Assembly: GCA_020850225.1 (NCBI GenBank)
Contig: JADZFD010000080.1
Coordinates: forward strand, 1 to 35,475
DNA from: Saprospiraceae bacterium
GTDB lineage: Bacteria > Bacteroidota > Bacteroidia > Chitinophagales > Saprospiraceae
Direction: 5' to 3'
Length of the DNA: 35,475 nucleotides
The notes beneath the pieces are model-generated. The model did not search any database. It worked only from the letters and a program-made list of their open reading frames with translations, and was not told where the DNA came from. Below are positions 7,431 through 15,988 of this stretch, one piece after another; within the stretch, counting starts at the first letter, position 1, and each line of letters begins with the position of its first letter. The position numbers and the translations under genes were made by a program.

Positions 7431-9317
7431 TTAAGATGTATAGCCCAACTGTTCGTCCTGATCGATAATCTCAAATTCGGCTTCCTTTTCCCATATTTCC
7501 ATTTCGCAGGGCTTGCAGTTGAATTTGAGCTTATACTCGATTTCTCCATGCTTGAGTGTCAGCGGCTCCTTTAGCTTTTCACCCATGGTTGCGCGCTGAA
7601 AACGGGCACATTTACCCAATTCATATTTGACACAATATTTGGTTGTCATGACACGGGATTTACCGGGATTCCACTGGAGTTCGAATGCCTTTTCAATGTC
7701 TTTGACACCGTGTCTGTGATAAAAATTCCTTGCCAGATGGTTGGAGACATTATAGGTGTAGTCGAGATTTTCTAATGGGTATGGGTGGTCGGTAGGGCCG
7801 ATAGGTTTCTCTTTTCGTACATAACTTTTAATACGCAATGCTGTCAGAGCATCCAGTGCTTTGCGTCTGAGTTCATTGATCTGTGAGGTTGGCAAAAACC
7901 AATTTGCCTGTATATCGACCTGTATATCATCGGCAGTAAAGACGGTATTCCCGGTTTTTGCCAGGTTTTTGATTATATTGGATAAGACGGATTCCTCTGA
8001 TTTAGCCTGTATTTTGTCGGCAACTAATGCTTCTTCAATAGTATATCCGTCTTCATCGATTACTGTAAGGATGAAGCCATAGTCCGCCTCACGGAATACC
8101 ATGGAAATACCTATTTTTCTGATTGCGCTCTTTTCCTGTTCGACCATCTTGTTGAACTCAGCATCCGAATTTCTGTAAATCATTGTTCCCAGATTTATCT
8201 CCTTTGCTGCGTTGAATACGACTACATCGTTGACGACGATGTTGACCTGCGCCCCGTCGGCATCACCGTTGGTATTGATAAAATAAAGTCCGTCACCGTT
8301 ATTGAGCAATTCATGATTTTCGATGATATAGCCGTTTGCTTTCTGTCCGATGATCTTTCCTATAGGCTGACCCTGTGATTTGGGTGTATCCCAGCTACCT
8401 ATCTTTTGGGTTCGGTTGTGGACAAAGTAGTCGGTATAACCCCGATTGAAACTGCGGTCCAGCTGTGGTTCGAAATTGTAGAATGTTCGTCCGGAAGAAG
8501 CCTTTTGATAGGTATCACTATGGGCGGATAAAAAGGTATCCAGTCTTTTGCGGAGGTAGGAAACATTGTTTTTGACATATACAATGTCTTTGAGCCTGCC
8601 TTCTATTTTGAATGAACATATCCCTGCTTCGATGAGTTCCGGCAAGTGGTCACTCAGATCCAGGTCTTTTATCGACAGAAGATGCGCACTCTGCATGAGT
8701 AATCTGCCGTTTCCATCTATTAATTCGTAGGGTAGACGGCAGTTTTGGGCACAGGAACCACGATTGGCTGATCTTTCTCCGTTAGCTACACTCATATAAC
8801 AATTGCCACTGAATGATACACAGAGCGCTCCTGAAACAAAGAATTCAAGCTCAACGTCGGTAGCTTTGACAATTTCCCTGATCTGGTCAAGGTTGAGTTC
8901 TCTTGCTAGTACGACACGTTCCATACCGGCATCCTTGAGAAATTTGATATGCTGCGGATCCCGGTTATTGGCCTGCGTGCTTGAATGTAATACGATAGGT
9001 GGCAAATCCATTTCAAGGATTGCCATATCCTGAACGATGAGTGCATCAACACCAGCATGGTACAGTTCATGAATCAGATCTCTGCAAAGTGCGAGTTCGT
9101 TATCATAAAGAATAGTGTTGATAACAACAAACACCTGCACTTTGAACAAATGTGCGTATTTAACCAATTCAGTGATATCCTCTACAGAGTTGGCAGCGTT
9201 GGTACGTGCCCCGAACATAGGTGCACCTATATATACAGCATCCGCACCGGCATTGATAGCAGCGATACCCTGAATCAGATTTTTTGCAGGAGCTAATATT
9301 TCGATCTTTTTCCTCAT
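7431..9317 (-). CDS. U32-family protein, RlhA/TrhP-like RNA hydroxylation factor
   Basis: The product has 628 aa from ATG 9317; a TTG just upstream is less likely. The N-terminal half is a classic peptidase U32 domain: LAPAKNLIQGIAAINAGADAVYIG, the HSSTQANN strand, VLARELNLDQI, then ALCVSFSGNCYMS and GSCAQNCRLPY. Despite the name, family members RlhA and TrhP (YegQ) take part in 5-hydroxycytidine formation in 23S rRNA or 5-hydroxyuridine formation in tRNA. The length with a long C-terminal part is closer to RlhA. The C-terminus has two more cysteine pairs (YCVKYELGKCARF and FNCKPCE), which may be a metal or Fe-S site. Substrate choice is uncertain. Confidence 0.85.
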   Translation of the reverse strand: MRKKIEILAPAKNLIQGIAAINAGADAVYIGAPMFGARTNAANSVEDITELVKYAHLFKVQVFVVINTILYDNELALCRDLIHELYHAGVDALIVQDMAILEMDLPPIVLHSSTQANNRDPQHIKFLKDAGMERVVLARELNLDQIREIVKATDVELEFFVSGALCVSFSGNCYMSVANGERSANRGSCAQNCRLPYELIDGNGRLLMQSAHLLSIKDLDLSDHLPELIEAGICSFKIEGRLKDIVYVKNNVSYLRKRLDTFLSAHSDTYQKASSGRTFYNFEPQLDRSFNRGYTDYFVHNRTQKIGSWDTPKSQGQPIGKIIGQKANGYIIENHELLNNGDGLYFINTNGDADGAQVNIVVNDVVVFNAAKEINLGTMIYRNSDAEFNKMVEQEKSAIRKIGISMVFREADYGFILTVIDEDGYTIEEALVADKIQAKSEESVLSNIIKNLAKTGNTVFTADDIQVDIQANWFLPTSQINELRRKALDALTALRIKSYVRKEKPIGPTDHPYPLENLDYTYNVSNHLARNFYHRHGVKDIEKAFELQWNPGKSRVMTTKYCVKYELGKCARFQRATMGEKLKEPLTLKHGEIEYKLKFNCKPCEMEIWEKEAEFEIIDQDEQLGYTS

Positions 9318-9350
9318 CAATCAATAATGTTATTCAGTCTGAATAAGGCA

Positions 9351-9358
9351 CAAAGGTA
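9351..9358 (-). promoter_or_regulatory. Probable -7 box of the U32 gene
   Basis: On the minus strand the bases read TACCTTTG, a perfect TAnnTTTG match, 33 nt upstream of the ATG at 9317. No clear TTG lies 19-21 nt further up, so only the -7 element is supported. Confidence 0.5.
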
Positions 9359-9514
9359 GGTAATATTTGAATTTTTACGGACTATATGTTATCTTAAACC
9401 CTATACGGCTAATAATTTTTAATCTTAATGTCTTGTGATTATAGTCATAACTATCTATCCTGATTGAATAGCTTTTGAAAATTTATCGCGTTTCTTTCCA
9501 ACCATTTGGTACGA

Positions 9515-9542
9515 TGTTTCGTCTTAATAGCATTACGAAACA
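9515..9542. promoter_or_regulatory. Inverted repeat just upstream of an ECF operon
   Basis: TGTTTCGT (9515-9522) and ACGAAACA (9535-9542) form a perfect 8-bp inverted repeat with a 12-nt AT-rich spacer, so the arm centres are 20 bp apart. It ends 12 nt before the ATG of the ECF sigma gene at 9555. It could be an operator for a dimeric regulator or a leader hairpin that hides the start region. Confidence 0.5.
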
Positions 9543-9554
9543 ACAACACCTTGT

Positions 9555-10109
9555 ATGAGCCTGGTAAGGATAGAACAGGAATTGACGCTGATTATCAGTA
9601 AAGCAATGGAAGGCGAACGGAAAGCACAAAAAATGCTTTACGAAAGGTTCAGCGGCAGAGTATTGAGTACTTGCCGTCAGTATATAGATGATTTGTATGT
9701 AGCGGAAGACATGATGCTTAACGTTTTTTTGAAAGTTTTCAGGTCATTGCACAGGTTGGAACGCACAGAGACATTTATACCCTGGATGCATAGAATCACT
9801 GTTAATGAATGTCTGTCATATCTGCGCTCAAGAAAGCAAATTATATATGCGGAACCTGAAGAAAATAGTGTAATATCAACTGTTCAATCAGATGATAATG
9901 TCATCATGAATGATTTGCAGGATATACTCGATAGTTTACCATTTGGGTGTAAAATGGTTTTCAATTTGTATGCAATTGAAGGATATAAGCACCAGGAAAT
10001 AGCTGAAATGCTTGAAATAAGTGAAGGTACTTCCAAGTCACAACTGGCTTATGCACGTAAATTGTTACAGGAAAAAATTAATAAATTAAATCAGGCACAT
10101 CATGGATAA
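9555..10109 (+). CDS. ECF-type RNA polymerase sigma factor
   Basis: This 184-aa protein has region 2 elements (MLYERFSGRVLSTCRQYI, VAEDMMLNVFLKVFRSL, FIPWMHRITVNECLSYLR) and region 4 elements (DILDSLPFGCKMVFNLYAIEGYKHQEIAEML, then SEGTSKSQLAYARKLLQEKI). It is a group 4 sigma-70 protein of the Bacteroidota type. Its last 8 bp overlap the next gene, a membrane protein that looks like its anti-sigma factor. It is only distantly like the ECF protein at 3244-3783, so the window holds two separate ECF systems. Confidence 0.92.
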   Translation: MSLVRIEQELTLIISKAMEGERKAQKMLYERFSGRVLSTCRQYIDDLYVAEDMMLNVFLKVFRSLHRLERTETFIPWMHRITVNECLSYLRSRKQIIYAEPEENSVISTVQSDDNVIMNDLQDILDSLPFGCKMVFNLYAIEGYKHQEIAEMLEISEGTSKSQLAYARKLLQEKINKLNQAHHG

Positions 10110-10887
10110 TAATATAGATCAGCAGTTTAAAGAATATTTCCAGAATCGTTCAATGCCACCTTCTCAGGAAAGTTGGAATAGATTAGATATGCTTCTGGAT
10201 GCTGAAGAGCCGACTCAGATAATCCGTAAGTTTCCTCTTTACAGAATAGCTGCAGCCATTGCTTTTGTACTGACATTTGTTAGTATAGGGTATCATTTTT
10301 ACACAGAAAGGGAGGAGGCCATTATTGCTGCTACAAGTCAGGAAGCCAATACAAATTTAGCTGAATCCGATGTTGCGGATATTGTGGGTATGAATGAAGA
10401 AGTACCCGGTAATATACCGGTTACTCAAACAGTATCGGCAAGGCATATAATCAAATATCCGTCTGTACCGGCCACTGACAAGAGATCAAATCCAGCATCC
10501 GTTCTGAATAATCAGGCTGCAGTTACTGAGATGGATGCATCAGTACTATCAGGAAAGATAGAGAAAAACCATCTTGTGCTGACTGATAATCAATCGGTCG
10601 AATCCAAAACTGTACAAGCCGGTTTACCTGTGCTTACAGATTTAAAAATTGATCCTGAAGTATTATTGAATGGAGTCGAATCTAAATTAAAAAGTACTTC
10701 CAATTCCAATATTATTCAACTGTCGAATACATTCAGACCGGATCCTTTGATATTGCTGGCTCAGGCAGATGCCAGATTGGAAGCCAATTCATCAGCACCA
10801 TTTATAAAACGTATGTATAGGGAGATTCAGGATAATTCAGCTAAGATTTATGCTACTTTATCCAACCGGAATTATGAATACAAATAG
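10102..10887 (+). CDS. Putative membrane anti-sigma factor
   Basis: This 261-aa protein overlaps the sigma gene by 8 bp, which implies coupled translation. Residues 1-45 are a cytoplasmic part (QQFKEYFQNRSMPPSQESWNRLD, common in Bacteroidota anti-sigma-like proteins), about 47-66 a membrane helix, and 67-261 a polar, Ser/Asn-rich periplasmic part of low complexity. No zinc anti-sigma motif is visible. The function is inferred from position and topology. The outer-membrane barrel gene follows after 43 bp. Confidence 0.65.
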   Translation: MDNNIDQQFKEYFQNRSMPPSQESWNRLDMLLDAEEPTQIIRKFPLYRIAAAIAFVLTFVSIGYHFYTEREEAIIAATSQEANTNLAESDVADIVGMNEEVPGNIPVTQTVSARHIIKYPSVPATDKRSNPASVLNNQAAVTEMDASVLSGKIEKNHLVLTDNQSVESKTVQAGLPVLTDLKIDPEVLLNGVESKLKSTSNSNIIQLSNTFRPDPLILLAQADARLEANSSAPFIKRMYREIQDNSAKIYATLSNRNYEYK

Positions 10888-10930
10888 ATTTTTACATCAT
10901 TTTTATATAAAATTTTAAAACATAGGAAAT

Positions 10931-11995
10931 ATGAGAACATTAATTTTACTTGTTATAACAACTTTATCAACGGGTATATTATCTGCCCAAAGTCAGTTCG
11001 AAAGAAGGGTGAAAGAGATTAAGGACCAGATAACAGTCATTAAATCGGAAGAAACAGCTAAATTAGAATCAGAAGTTGCAGCCATCAATCAAAAATTGGA
11101 ACGAAAAGAAGTAAATGCAGAAGATGCAGCAGTTATGAAAGGTGCCAAGGCTCAGGAATGCGCCGACAGGATTGAATCAAGAGTAGCGCCGCTTCAAAGT
11201 GAACTCAACCAACTTATCAAGGATGAAATTGAGGCTGATACTAAAAGCGAAAACAAGGAAGAAGATATTAAGTCAGAAATAGAATCTGGTCTTGCTGATA
11301 TTAAGATATCCATCAAGGATAAAAAAAGAAAATCTGACAAAGGCCTGAAGAGTGAGAACAGAACGACTTCTCAGTTTGTATTTGCTGCCGGTCTGAATAA
11401 CGCTCTTTCAGACGGAAATTTAAGTAATAATGGATTTAAAGCAGCAACATCCAGATTCTATGAATGGGGTATTACCTGGAAAACAAGGCTTATTGAGTCT
11501 TCACCATTGCTCAACCTGAAATATGGACTTTCATTGTCCTATAATAATCTCAGACCGGATAACAATACCTATTTTGTCAAATCAGGAAATCAGACTGTAT
11601 TGGAGACATATCCTAAGGACTTGTATAAAGAACCCTATTTCAGGAGAGTCAATCTGGTACTTCCGGTACATCTGGAATTTGATTTCTCCAAAAAAATCAG
11701 AAAGGATGACCAGGTCGCTATAAAATCGCAAAAGGGATTCAGGATAGGCTTTGGAGGTTTTGTCGGTCTGAATACATCTTCCAAACAGATATTGGAATAT
11801 AAAGAAGATAAACTACGCAACAGGATTGAATCTAAAGGAAATTATAATACCAATGACTTCGTATACGGAGCGAGTGGATATATCGGATACCGCAATGTCA
11901 GCCTGTATTCCAAATATGATTTCAATACTATATTTAAAGACAATACGACTGATCTGAATAATATATCATTCGGACTCCGGTTTGACTTTCAATAA
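10931..11995 (+). CDS. Outer-membrane beta-barrel protein with coiled coil
   Basis: This 354-aa protein has a signal peptide ending near LSAQ. Residues about 25-140 are strongly charged and heptad-like, giving a periplasmic coiled coil rich in Lys and Glu. Residues about 148-354 show alternating strands (QFVFAAGLNNALS, LNLKYGLSLSYNNL, KGFRIGFGGFVGL, GASGYIGYRNVSLYSKYDF) and end in ISFGLRFDFQ; the terminal aromatic residue is typical of outer-membrane barrels. It is the third gene of the ECF operon, which suggests the operon senses or remodels the envelope. The specific function is unknown. Confidence 0.75.
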   Translation: MRTLILLVITTLSTGILSAQSQFERRVKEIKDQITVIKSEETAKLESEVAAINQKLERKEVNAEDAAVMKGAKAQECADRIESRVAPLQSELNQLIKDEIEADTKSENKEEDIKSEIESGLADIKISIKDKKRKSDKGLKSENRTTSQFVFAAGLNNALSDGNLSNNGFKAATSRFYEWGITWKTRLIESSPLLNLKYGLSLSYNNLRPDNNTYFVKSGNQTVLETYPKDLYKEPYFRRVNLVLPVHLEFDFSKKIRKDDQVAIKSQKGFRIGFGGFVGLNTSSKQILEYKEDKLRNRIESKGNYNTNDFVYGASGYIGYRNVSLYSKYDFNTIFKDNTTDLNNISFGLRFDFQ

Positions 11996-12076
11996 TGAAT
12001 GCAACAGTTTTATCAACAAATTGATTTTGGATGATTGAACTTGAATCTAAGAAGTATTAATTTGTTTTGTTAATGA

Positions 12077-12114
12077 AAAAGACCTGATAGGAAAGATAAT
12101 CCTTCAGGTCTTTT
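12077..12114. terminator. Intrinsic terminator after the ECF/OMP operon
   Basis: AAAAGACCTGA (12077-12087) pairs with TCAGGTCTTTT (12104-12114). An inner AGG/CCT stem follows after a one-base bulge. A-rich and T-rich flanks make it able to act in both directions. It lies between the OMP gene and the oppositely oriented tRNA-Leu. Confidence 0.85.
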
Positions 12115-12122
12115 CTGATTTA

Positions 12123-12209
12123 TGGTGCCCGGAGCGGGACTTGAACCCGCACGTCCTAACGAACACATGCCCCTCAAACATGCCTGTCTACCAGTTTCAG
12201 CACCCGGGC
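12123..12209 (-). tRNA. tRNA-Leu (anticodon GAG)
   Basis: The minus strand reads an 87-nt tRNA starting GCCCGGG, with a Leu-type D-arm (GCTGAAACTGGTAGACAG) and the anticodon stem CATGT/GCATG around the loop TTGAGGG, so the anticodon is GAG (codons CUC/CUU). A long variable arm follows (class II tRNA), then T-loop GTTCAAGTC and acceptor 3' strand TCCGGGC, A, with an encoded CCA. The acceptor pairs fully, with one G-T wobble. Confidence 0.96.
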
Positions 12210-12325
12210 TTTTAAAATGGGTGCACAAAAGTAGATGTATTTTTTCGAATTTTAAGTTAAAATCAAAATTTATTTTCTTATAAATTCATAATAAATTGAC
12301 TTTCAGGTCATCCGCTCCTTTATTG

Positions 12326-12916
12326 TCAAACCTGACTTTGCTCCATCCACTTGGGTTTTTCAGGAGCTTCATAGTTCATCATCTGATGAATAAGATCTTC
12401 TATACTGTCGCTCACCAGGACCATCTCCCTATTGGAAACCCGAAGCATATTTTTGTTAACCATATGGTCCATAAAATTGATCAGGCAGTCAAAATAACCA
12501 TTGATATTGAGGATGCCGATAGGTTTTTTATGTAATCCCAACTGCCCCCAGGTGAGCAATTCAAACATTTTGTCCAAAGTGCCAAAACCTCCCGGTAGAA
12601 TTATAGCTCCTCCGGATTTCTGATGCATAGTCATTTTTCTTTCGTGCATCGAATCTACTTCTATCAATTCTGTAATACTGTCATGAGCTATCTCCTTGTT
12701 TTTAATAAATCCGGGTAAGACACCGATAATCCTACCTTTTTCAGCGATAGCTCCATCTGCTACTGCACCCATAATGCCTACACGTGAGCCACCGTAAACC
12801 AATGTAATATGATTACTCGCCATGTATTGTCCCAATTGAAAACCAACTTTGATAAAATCTTCATCATTGCCGTAAGAAGATCCGCAAAATACAGATAAAG
12901 CATCTAATTTATTCAT
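12326..12916 (-). CDS. LOG-family (TIGR00730) nucleotide phosphoribohydrolase
   Basis: The product has 196 aa from the ATG at 12916; a longer frame to 13018 adds a lysine- and isoleucine-rich leader unlike the family. It shows VFCGSSYGND at the start, YGGSRVGIMGAVADGA, and the diagnostic PGGFGTLDKMFELLTWGQLGLHKKPI. Family members cleave cytokinin riboside 5'-monophosphate or related nucleotides to free base and ribose phosphate, and were long mislabelled lysine decarboxylases. The bacterial in vivo substrate is often unclear. The gene is monocistronic, downstream end facing the tRNA-Leu. Confidence 0.92.
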   Translation of the reverse strand: MNKLDALSVFCGSSYGNDEDFIKVGFQLGQYMASNHITLVYGGSRVGIMGAVADGAIAEKGRIIGVLPGFIKNKEIAHDSITELIEVDSMHERKMTMHQKSGGAIILPGGFGTLDKMFELLTWGQLGLHKKPIGILNINGYFDCLINFMDHMVNKNMLRVSNREMVLVSDSIEDLIHQMMNYEAPEKPKWMEQSQV

Positions 12917-13334
12917 AATGTGATTATTATATAAATATGTAAAATGTAATATAAAGATTGATATTTTCTTTTTTTTAATACTGAATTTGAATATCTCCGA
13001 TTGTTTATGAAAAGTCAAACATAATTAAATCAGAAAATGATTCATACTGTCTTTTTAAATTATTAACAATTTTAATATGAACGAAGTTAAGACTATTTTT
13101 TGTATATTAATTAACTTTGCATATTGATTTAGATCACCATGAAGGTTGTTGTTCTTTTCATTTTATTGAAAATGTGTTATTTAGATTAGATATTGTGTAA
13201 AATTTGTATTGTTAAAATTGTGTTAATTTTTTAATTTTTTATAAAAGTAGTTAATTTGTGTTCGCGTATTATGTCAATCCGGATTACGAATCAAAATTAA
13301 TTGTATTATAGAAATTATTGTGAATGTATAATAT
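12917..13334. other. AT-rich divergent intergenic region with a possible leader
   Basis: This 418-bp gap separates the LOG gene from the aspartokinase gene. It contains a perfect TAnnTTTG match, TAACTTTG at 13112-13119 (plus strand), but no TTG at the usual distance. Twenty nt after that box a 16-codon frame starts (ATG 13139, stop TAG 13187-13189; peptide MKVVVLFILLKMCYLD). Between it and the next gene the DNA is almost pure A/T with several T runs. I see no RNA gene. Confidence 0.4.
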
Positions 13335-14639
13335 ATGCTAATAAAAGTCTTCAAATTTGGAGGTGCATCCGTTAAAGATGCAGATGGATTCAGACAGGTT
13401 GGTAATATAATAGATCTGTACAGGGATGATAAATTAGTTATTGTAGTGTCAGCATTAGGTAAAACAACGAATGCATTGGAAGCGTGGTTGAATCATTTGT
13501 CTGAAGGTACTGAAATTAGTGAAAACACTTTCATTGGAATAAAAGAAATTCATTATTCCATTATCCAAAACCTATTCGAATCGAACAGTGAATCCCTGAA
13601 AATTGTATCAGCTGAAATTGACAGATTGTTAGAGGAAATGAGACAAAAGGCAGAGGAGATTCATAATGAAGATTATGACTATATCTATGATCAGATCGTT
13701 TCATACGGAGAATTACTTTCTTCAACCTTGCTTAGTCATTATCTGACATCTTTGAATTTGGACAATATCTGGTGTGATATCCGGAATAGTATCAGAACGG
13801 ATACAACATACAGGGAAGCAAGAATCAACTGGGAAGTCACTCAAAATCAGGTTGACAGTCAATTGAAGCCATTGCTTAAAAATAATAACAGACTGGTAAC
13901 ACAAGGATTTATAGGCAGGACAGATATGCATAATACAACTACACTGGGCAGGGAAGGTTCAGACTACACGGCAGCAATTTTGTCTTATTGTCTCGATGCT
14001 ATGAGTATGCATATATGGAAAGATGTACCAGGTGTTCTGACAGGTGATCCCCGATTGTTCAATGATGTGATGATGTTACCGAGATTATCGTACAAGGAAG
14101 CTATAGAAATGACCTATTATGGAGCCAAGGTAATACATCCTAAAACGATAAAGCCTATCCAGAATAAGCAAATACCACTGTATGTACGTCCTTTTTCAGA
14201 TCCGGCGAGTAACGGAACACTTATTAGCGATGAAAAAGAACTTACGTATCCACCCATAGTAGTTATTGAACCTGTTCAGGCCTTGCTTCATATATCAGCC
14301 AATGATTTTTCATTCGTAGCCGAACATCATCTTAGCAGGATATTCACCCTGCTGGCATCTTGCAGGTTGAAGGTGAATATGATGCGGAATACAGCCATTA
14401 GCTTTTCTGTTTGTGTCAATCAGATCGACGATAGAATCACCAGGTTTGAAAGTGAGTTGGGTGGAGAATTCAAACTCATCACAGACAGAGACCTGGAATT
14501 GATAACTATTATGCACTACAATGAAGATATACTCACGGATATGAAGAAAGACAAACTTATGCTGTTTGAAGAAAAACTTCCTGAAATTGTACAGCTTGTA
14601 GTAAGAAGTTTGCCGAAAATGACAAGAAAGGAATCATAA
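13335..14639 (+). CDS. lysC: Aspartate kinase
   Basis: This 434-aa enzyme starts with KVFKFGGASVKDADG, the ATP-binding signature of aspartokinases. It goes on with VVSALGKTTNALE, the substrate loop FIGRTDMHNTTTLGREGSDYTAA, and KDVPGVLTGDPR, MTYYGAKVIHPKTI. The last 130 residues are the region where ACT regulatory domains occur; LLHISANDFSFVAEHHLSRIFTLLAS is ACT-like. It phosphorylates aspartate, the first step to lysine, threonine and methionine. It is monofunctional, with no homoserine dehydrogenase part. The gene overlaps the next by 1 bp (TAATG). Confidence 0.93.
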   Translation: MLIKVFKFGGASVKDADGFRQVGNIIDLYRDDKLVIVVSALGKTTNALEAWLNHLSEGTEISENTFIGIKEIHYSIIQNLFESNSESLKIVSAEIDRLLEEMRQKAEEIHNEDYDYIYDQIVSYGELLSSTLLSHYLTSLNLDNIWCDIRNSIRTDTTYREARINWEVTQNQVDSQLKPLLKNNNRLVTQGFIGRTDMHNTTTLGREGSDYTAAILSYCLDAMSMHIWKDVPGVLTGDPRLFNDVMMLPRLSYKEAIEMTYYGAKVIHPKTIKPIQNKQIPLYVRPFSDPASNGTLISDEKELTYPPIVVIEPVQALLHISANDFSFVAEHHLSRIFTLLASCRLKVNMMRNTAISFSVCVNQIDDRITRFESELGGEFKLITDRDLELITIMHYNEDILTDMKKDKLMLFEEKLPEIVQLVVRSLPKMTRKES

Positions 14640-15544
14640 TGCATAAGTTATCCAGTCAGGTAAAATCTGTAGAGCAGAAAAAAGGGCTACAGCTTACGTT
14701 CATAATTGTTATTTTTCTGGTAATAGTGATAATCTTATCCGTAATAGGTTATAAAATATATAATAATCATTCGAATTCTGGCTTGGTTTCAAATCATATA
14801 TCTGCTCAGGTTTCAACAAAATACGATTATTTACCATCCTCAACGGGTGAAGTAGTTTATCATAAGTATTATACACTATCCTATGTAGAAAAGCACGAAC
14901 AACCTGAATGGGTAGCTTATGTTCTGACCCGGGCTTCTCTCAATAAACCTAATGTAAAAAGAGAAAAAGATTTTGAACCGGACCCGGCTGTCTCCACATA
15001 TTCAGCAACTTCCAACGATTACCGGGGATCGGGATATACAAGAGGTCATCTGGCACCTGCCGGTGATATGGCATTTGATGCAGAGGCTATGAAAGAATCC
15101 TTTTATATGAGCAATATGTCGCCACAACTGCGGCAATTGAATAATGGAATCTGGCGTGAACTGGAAGAGAATGTCCGGGACTGGACATATAAAGCGGATT
15201 CGCTCTATGTGATTTCCGGTCCGGTATTTGCCAATCCGATTAAAATAATCGGCAAAAGTAATATGGTAACAGTACCATCAGCATTTTACAAAGTACTTTT
15301 AGATAACAATGGTCCTGAAAAAAAAGCTATTGGGTTTATTATTCCGCACGAACTATCAGAAAAAAGACTGGAAACCTATATGGTGACAGTTCAGGACGTA
15401 GAGAAAATCACAGGCCTGAAGTTTTTTGAAAATATGCCCGGTCAGCAGGAAGTAACCGGTTTGAAATCATCCATTAACCCTTCCAAATGGAAGGTTAGTG
15501 ACAAGAGATATCAGTTGCGGGTTACCAAATGGAATTATGAATAG
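14639..15544 (+). CDS. Membrane-anchored DNA/RNA non-specific endonuclease (NUC1)
   Basis: This 301-aa protein has an N-terminal membrane helix (about 19-40), so the catalytic part faces the periplasm. The NUC1 domain covers about 70-290. Its active-site motif is TRGHLAPAGDMA with H137 as general base (the usual form is DRGH), MSNMSPQLRQLNNGIW supplies the metal-binding Asn (N169), and WRELEENVRDW follows. Family enzymes cut single- and double-stranded nucleic acids with Mg2+. Its 1-bp overlap with the aspartokinase gene implies coupled translation, a pairing with no obvious metabolic reason. Nutrient scavenging is a plausible role. A decayed T9SS tail lies directly downstream. Confidence 0.9.
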   Translation: MHKLSSQVKSVEQKKGLQLTFIIVIFLVIVIILSVIGYKIYNNHSNSGLVSNHISAQVSTKYDYLPSSTGEVVYHKYYTLSYVEKHEQPEWVAYVLTRASLNKPNVKREKDFEPDPAVSTYSATSNDYRGSGYTRGHLAPAGDMAFDAEAMKESFYMSNMSPQLRQLNNGIWRELEENVRDWTYKADSLYVISGPVFANPIKIIGKSNMVTVPSAFYKVLLDNNGPEKKAIGFIIPHELSEKRLETYMVTVQDVEKITGLKFFENMPGQQEVTGLKSSINPSKWKVSDKRYQLRVTKWNYE

Positions 15545-15555
15545 CAATTGAAAAT

Positions 15556-15764
15556 AAGAATCCATGTCATGATTTTGAATAGGTTGTAGTTGGAGGCGGA
15601 AAAACCATTGATAATGCTCCAAGGTATCACAGAAGATAATCAGTACAAATCGTATAGAATCTGTTAATTATGAAATACAAACAGAAAGTCTGAAACCAGG
15701 GCTCTATTTTATTCAAATCAGTACAAATAAAGGTATAGTTACCTGTAAGTGTATTAAAGAATAA
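15556..15764 (+). pseudogene. Decayed T9SS C-terminal sorting domain
   Basis: From 15556 one frame reads KNPCHDFE, then a TAG at 15580-15582, then VVVGGGKTIDNAPRY. The frame then changes near 15625-15639 and continues as NRIESVNYEIQTESLKPG, followed by LYFIQISTNKG, ending in IKE at TAA 15762-15764. Together these match a type A T9SS tail (YPNPC...F-E-V-V, K-T-I-D, then L-K-P-G-L-Y-F-I-Q-I). One nonsense codon and one frameshift make it inactive. No passenger domain is left: the nuclease gene ends 11 bp upstream in another frame. This suggests a deletion or recombination scar. Confidence 0.65.
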
Positions 15765-15988
15765 TTGATGTTAATACTTAAATGTCTGATTGTTTATAGC
15801 TTTTTTTTTCTGGCATTGTGTAGAGTTTTATTAAAACTTTCTTGTTTATAGTCAAATAAGGAATTTTTTTTTGAACGTGATATATAATATTTTTGTTTAT
15901 TATTACGATTAGTTTATTTAAGTAGTAATTTTATTTCAAATATTCAATACAACTGCACACGTTAATTAGAAATTTTTATAATTAAAAT

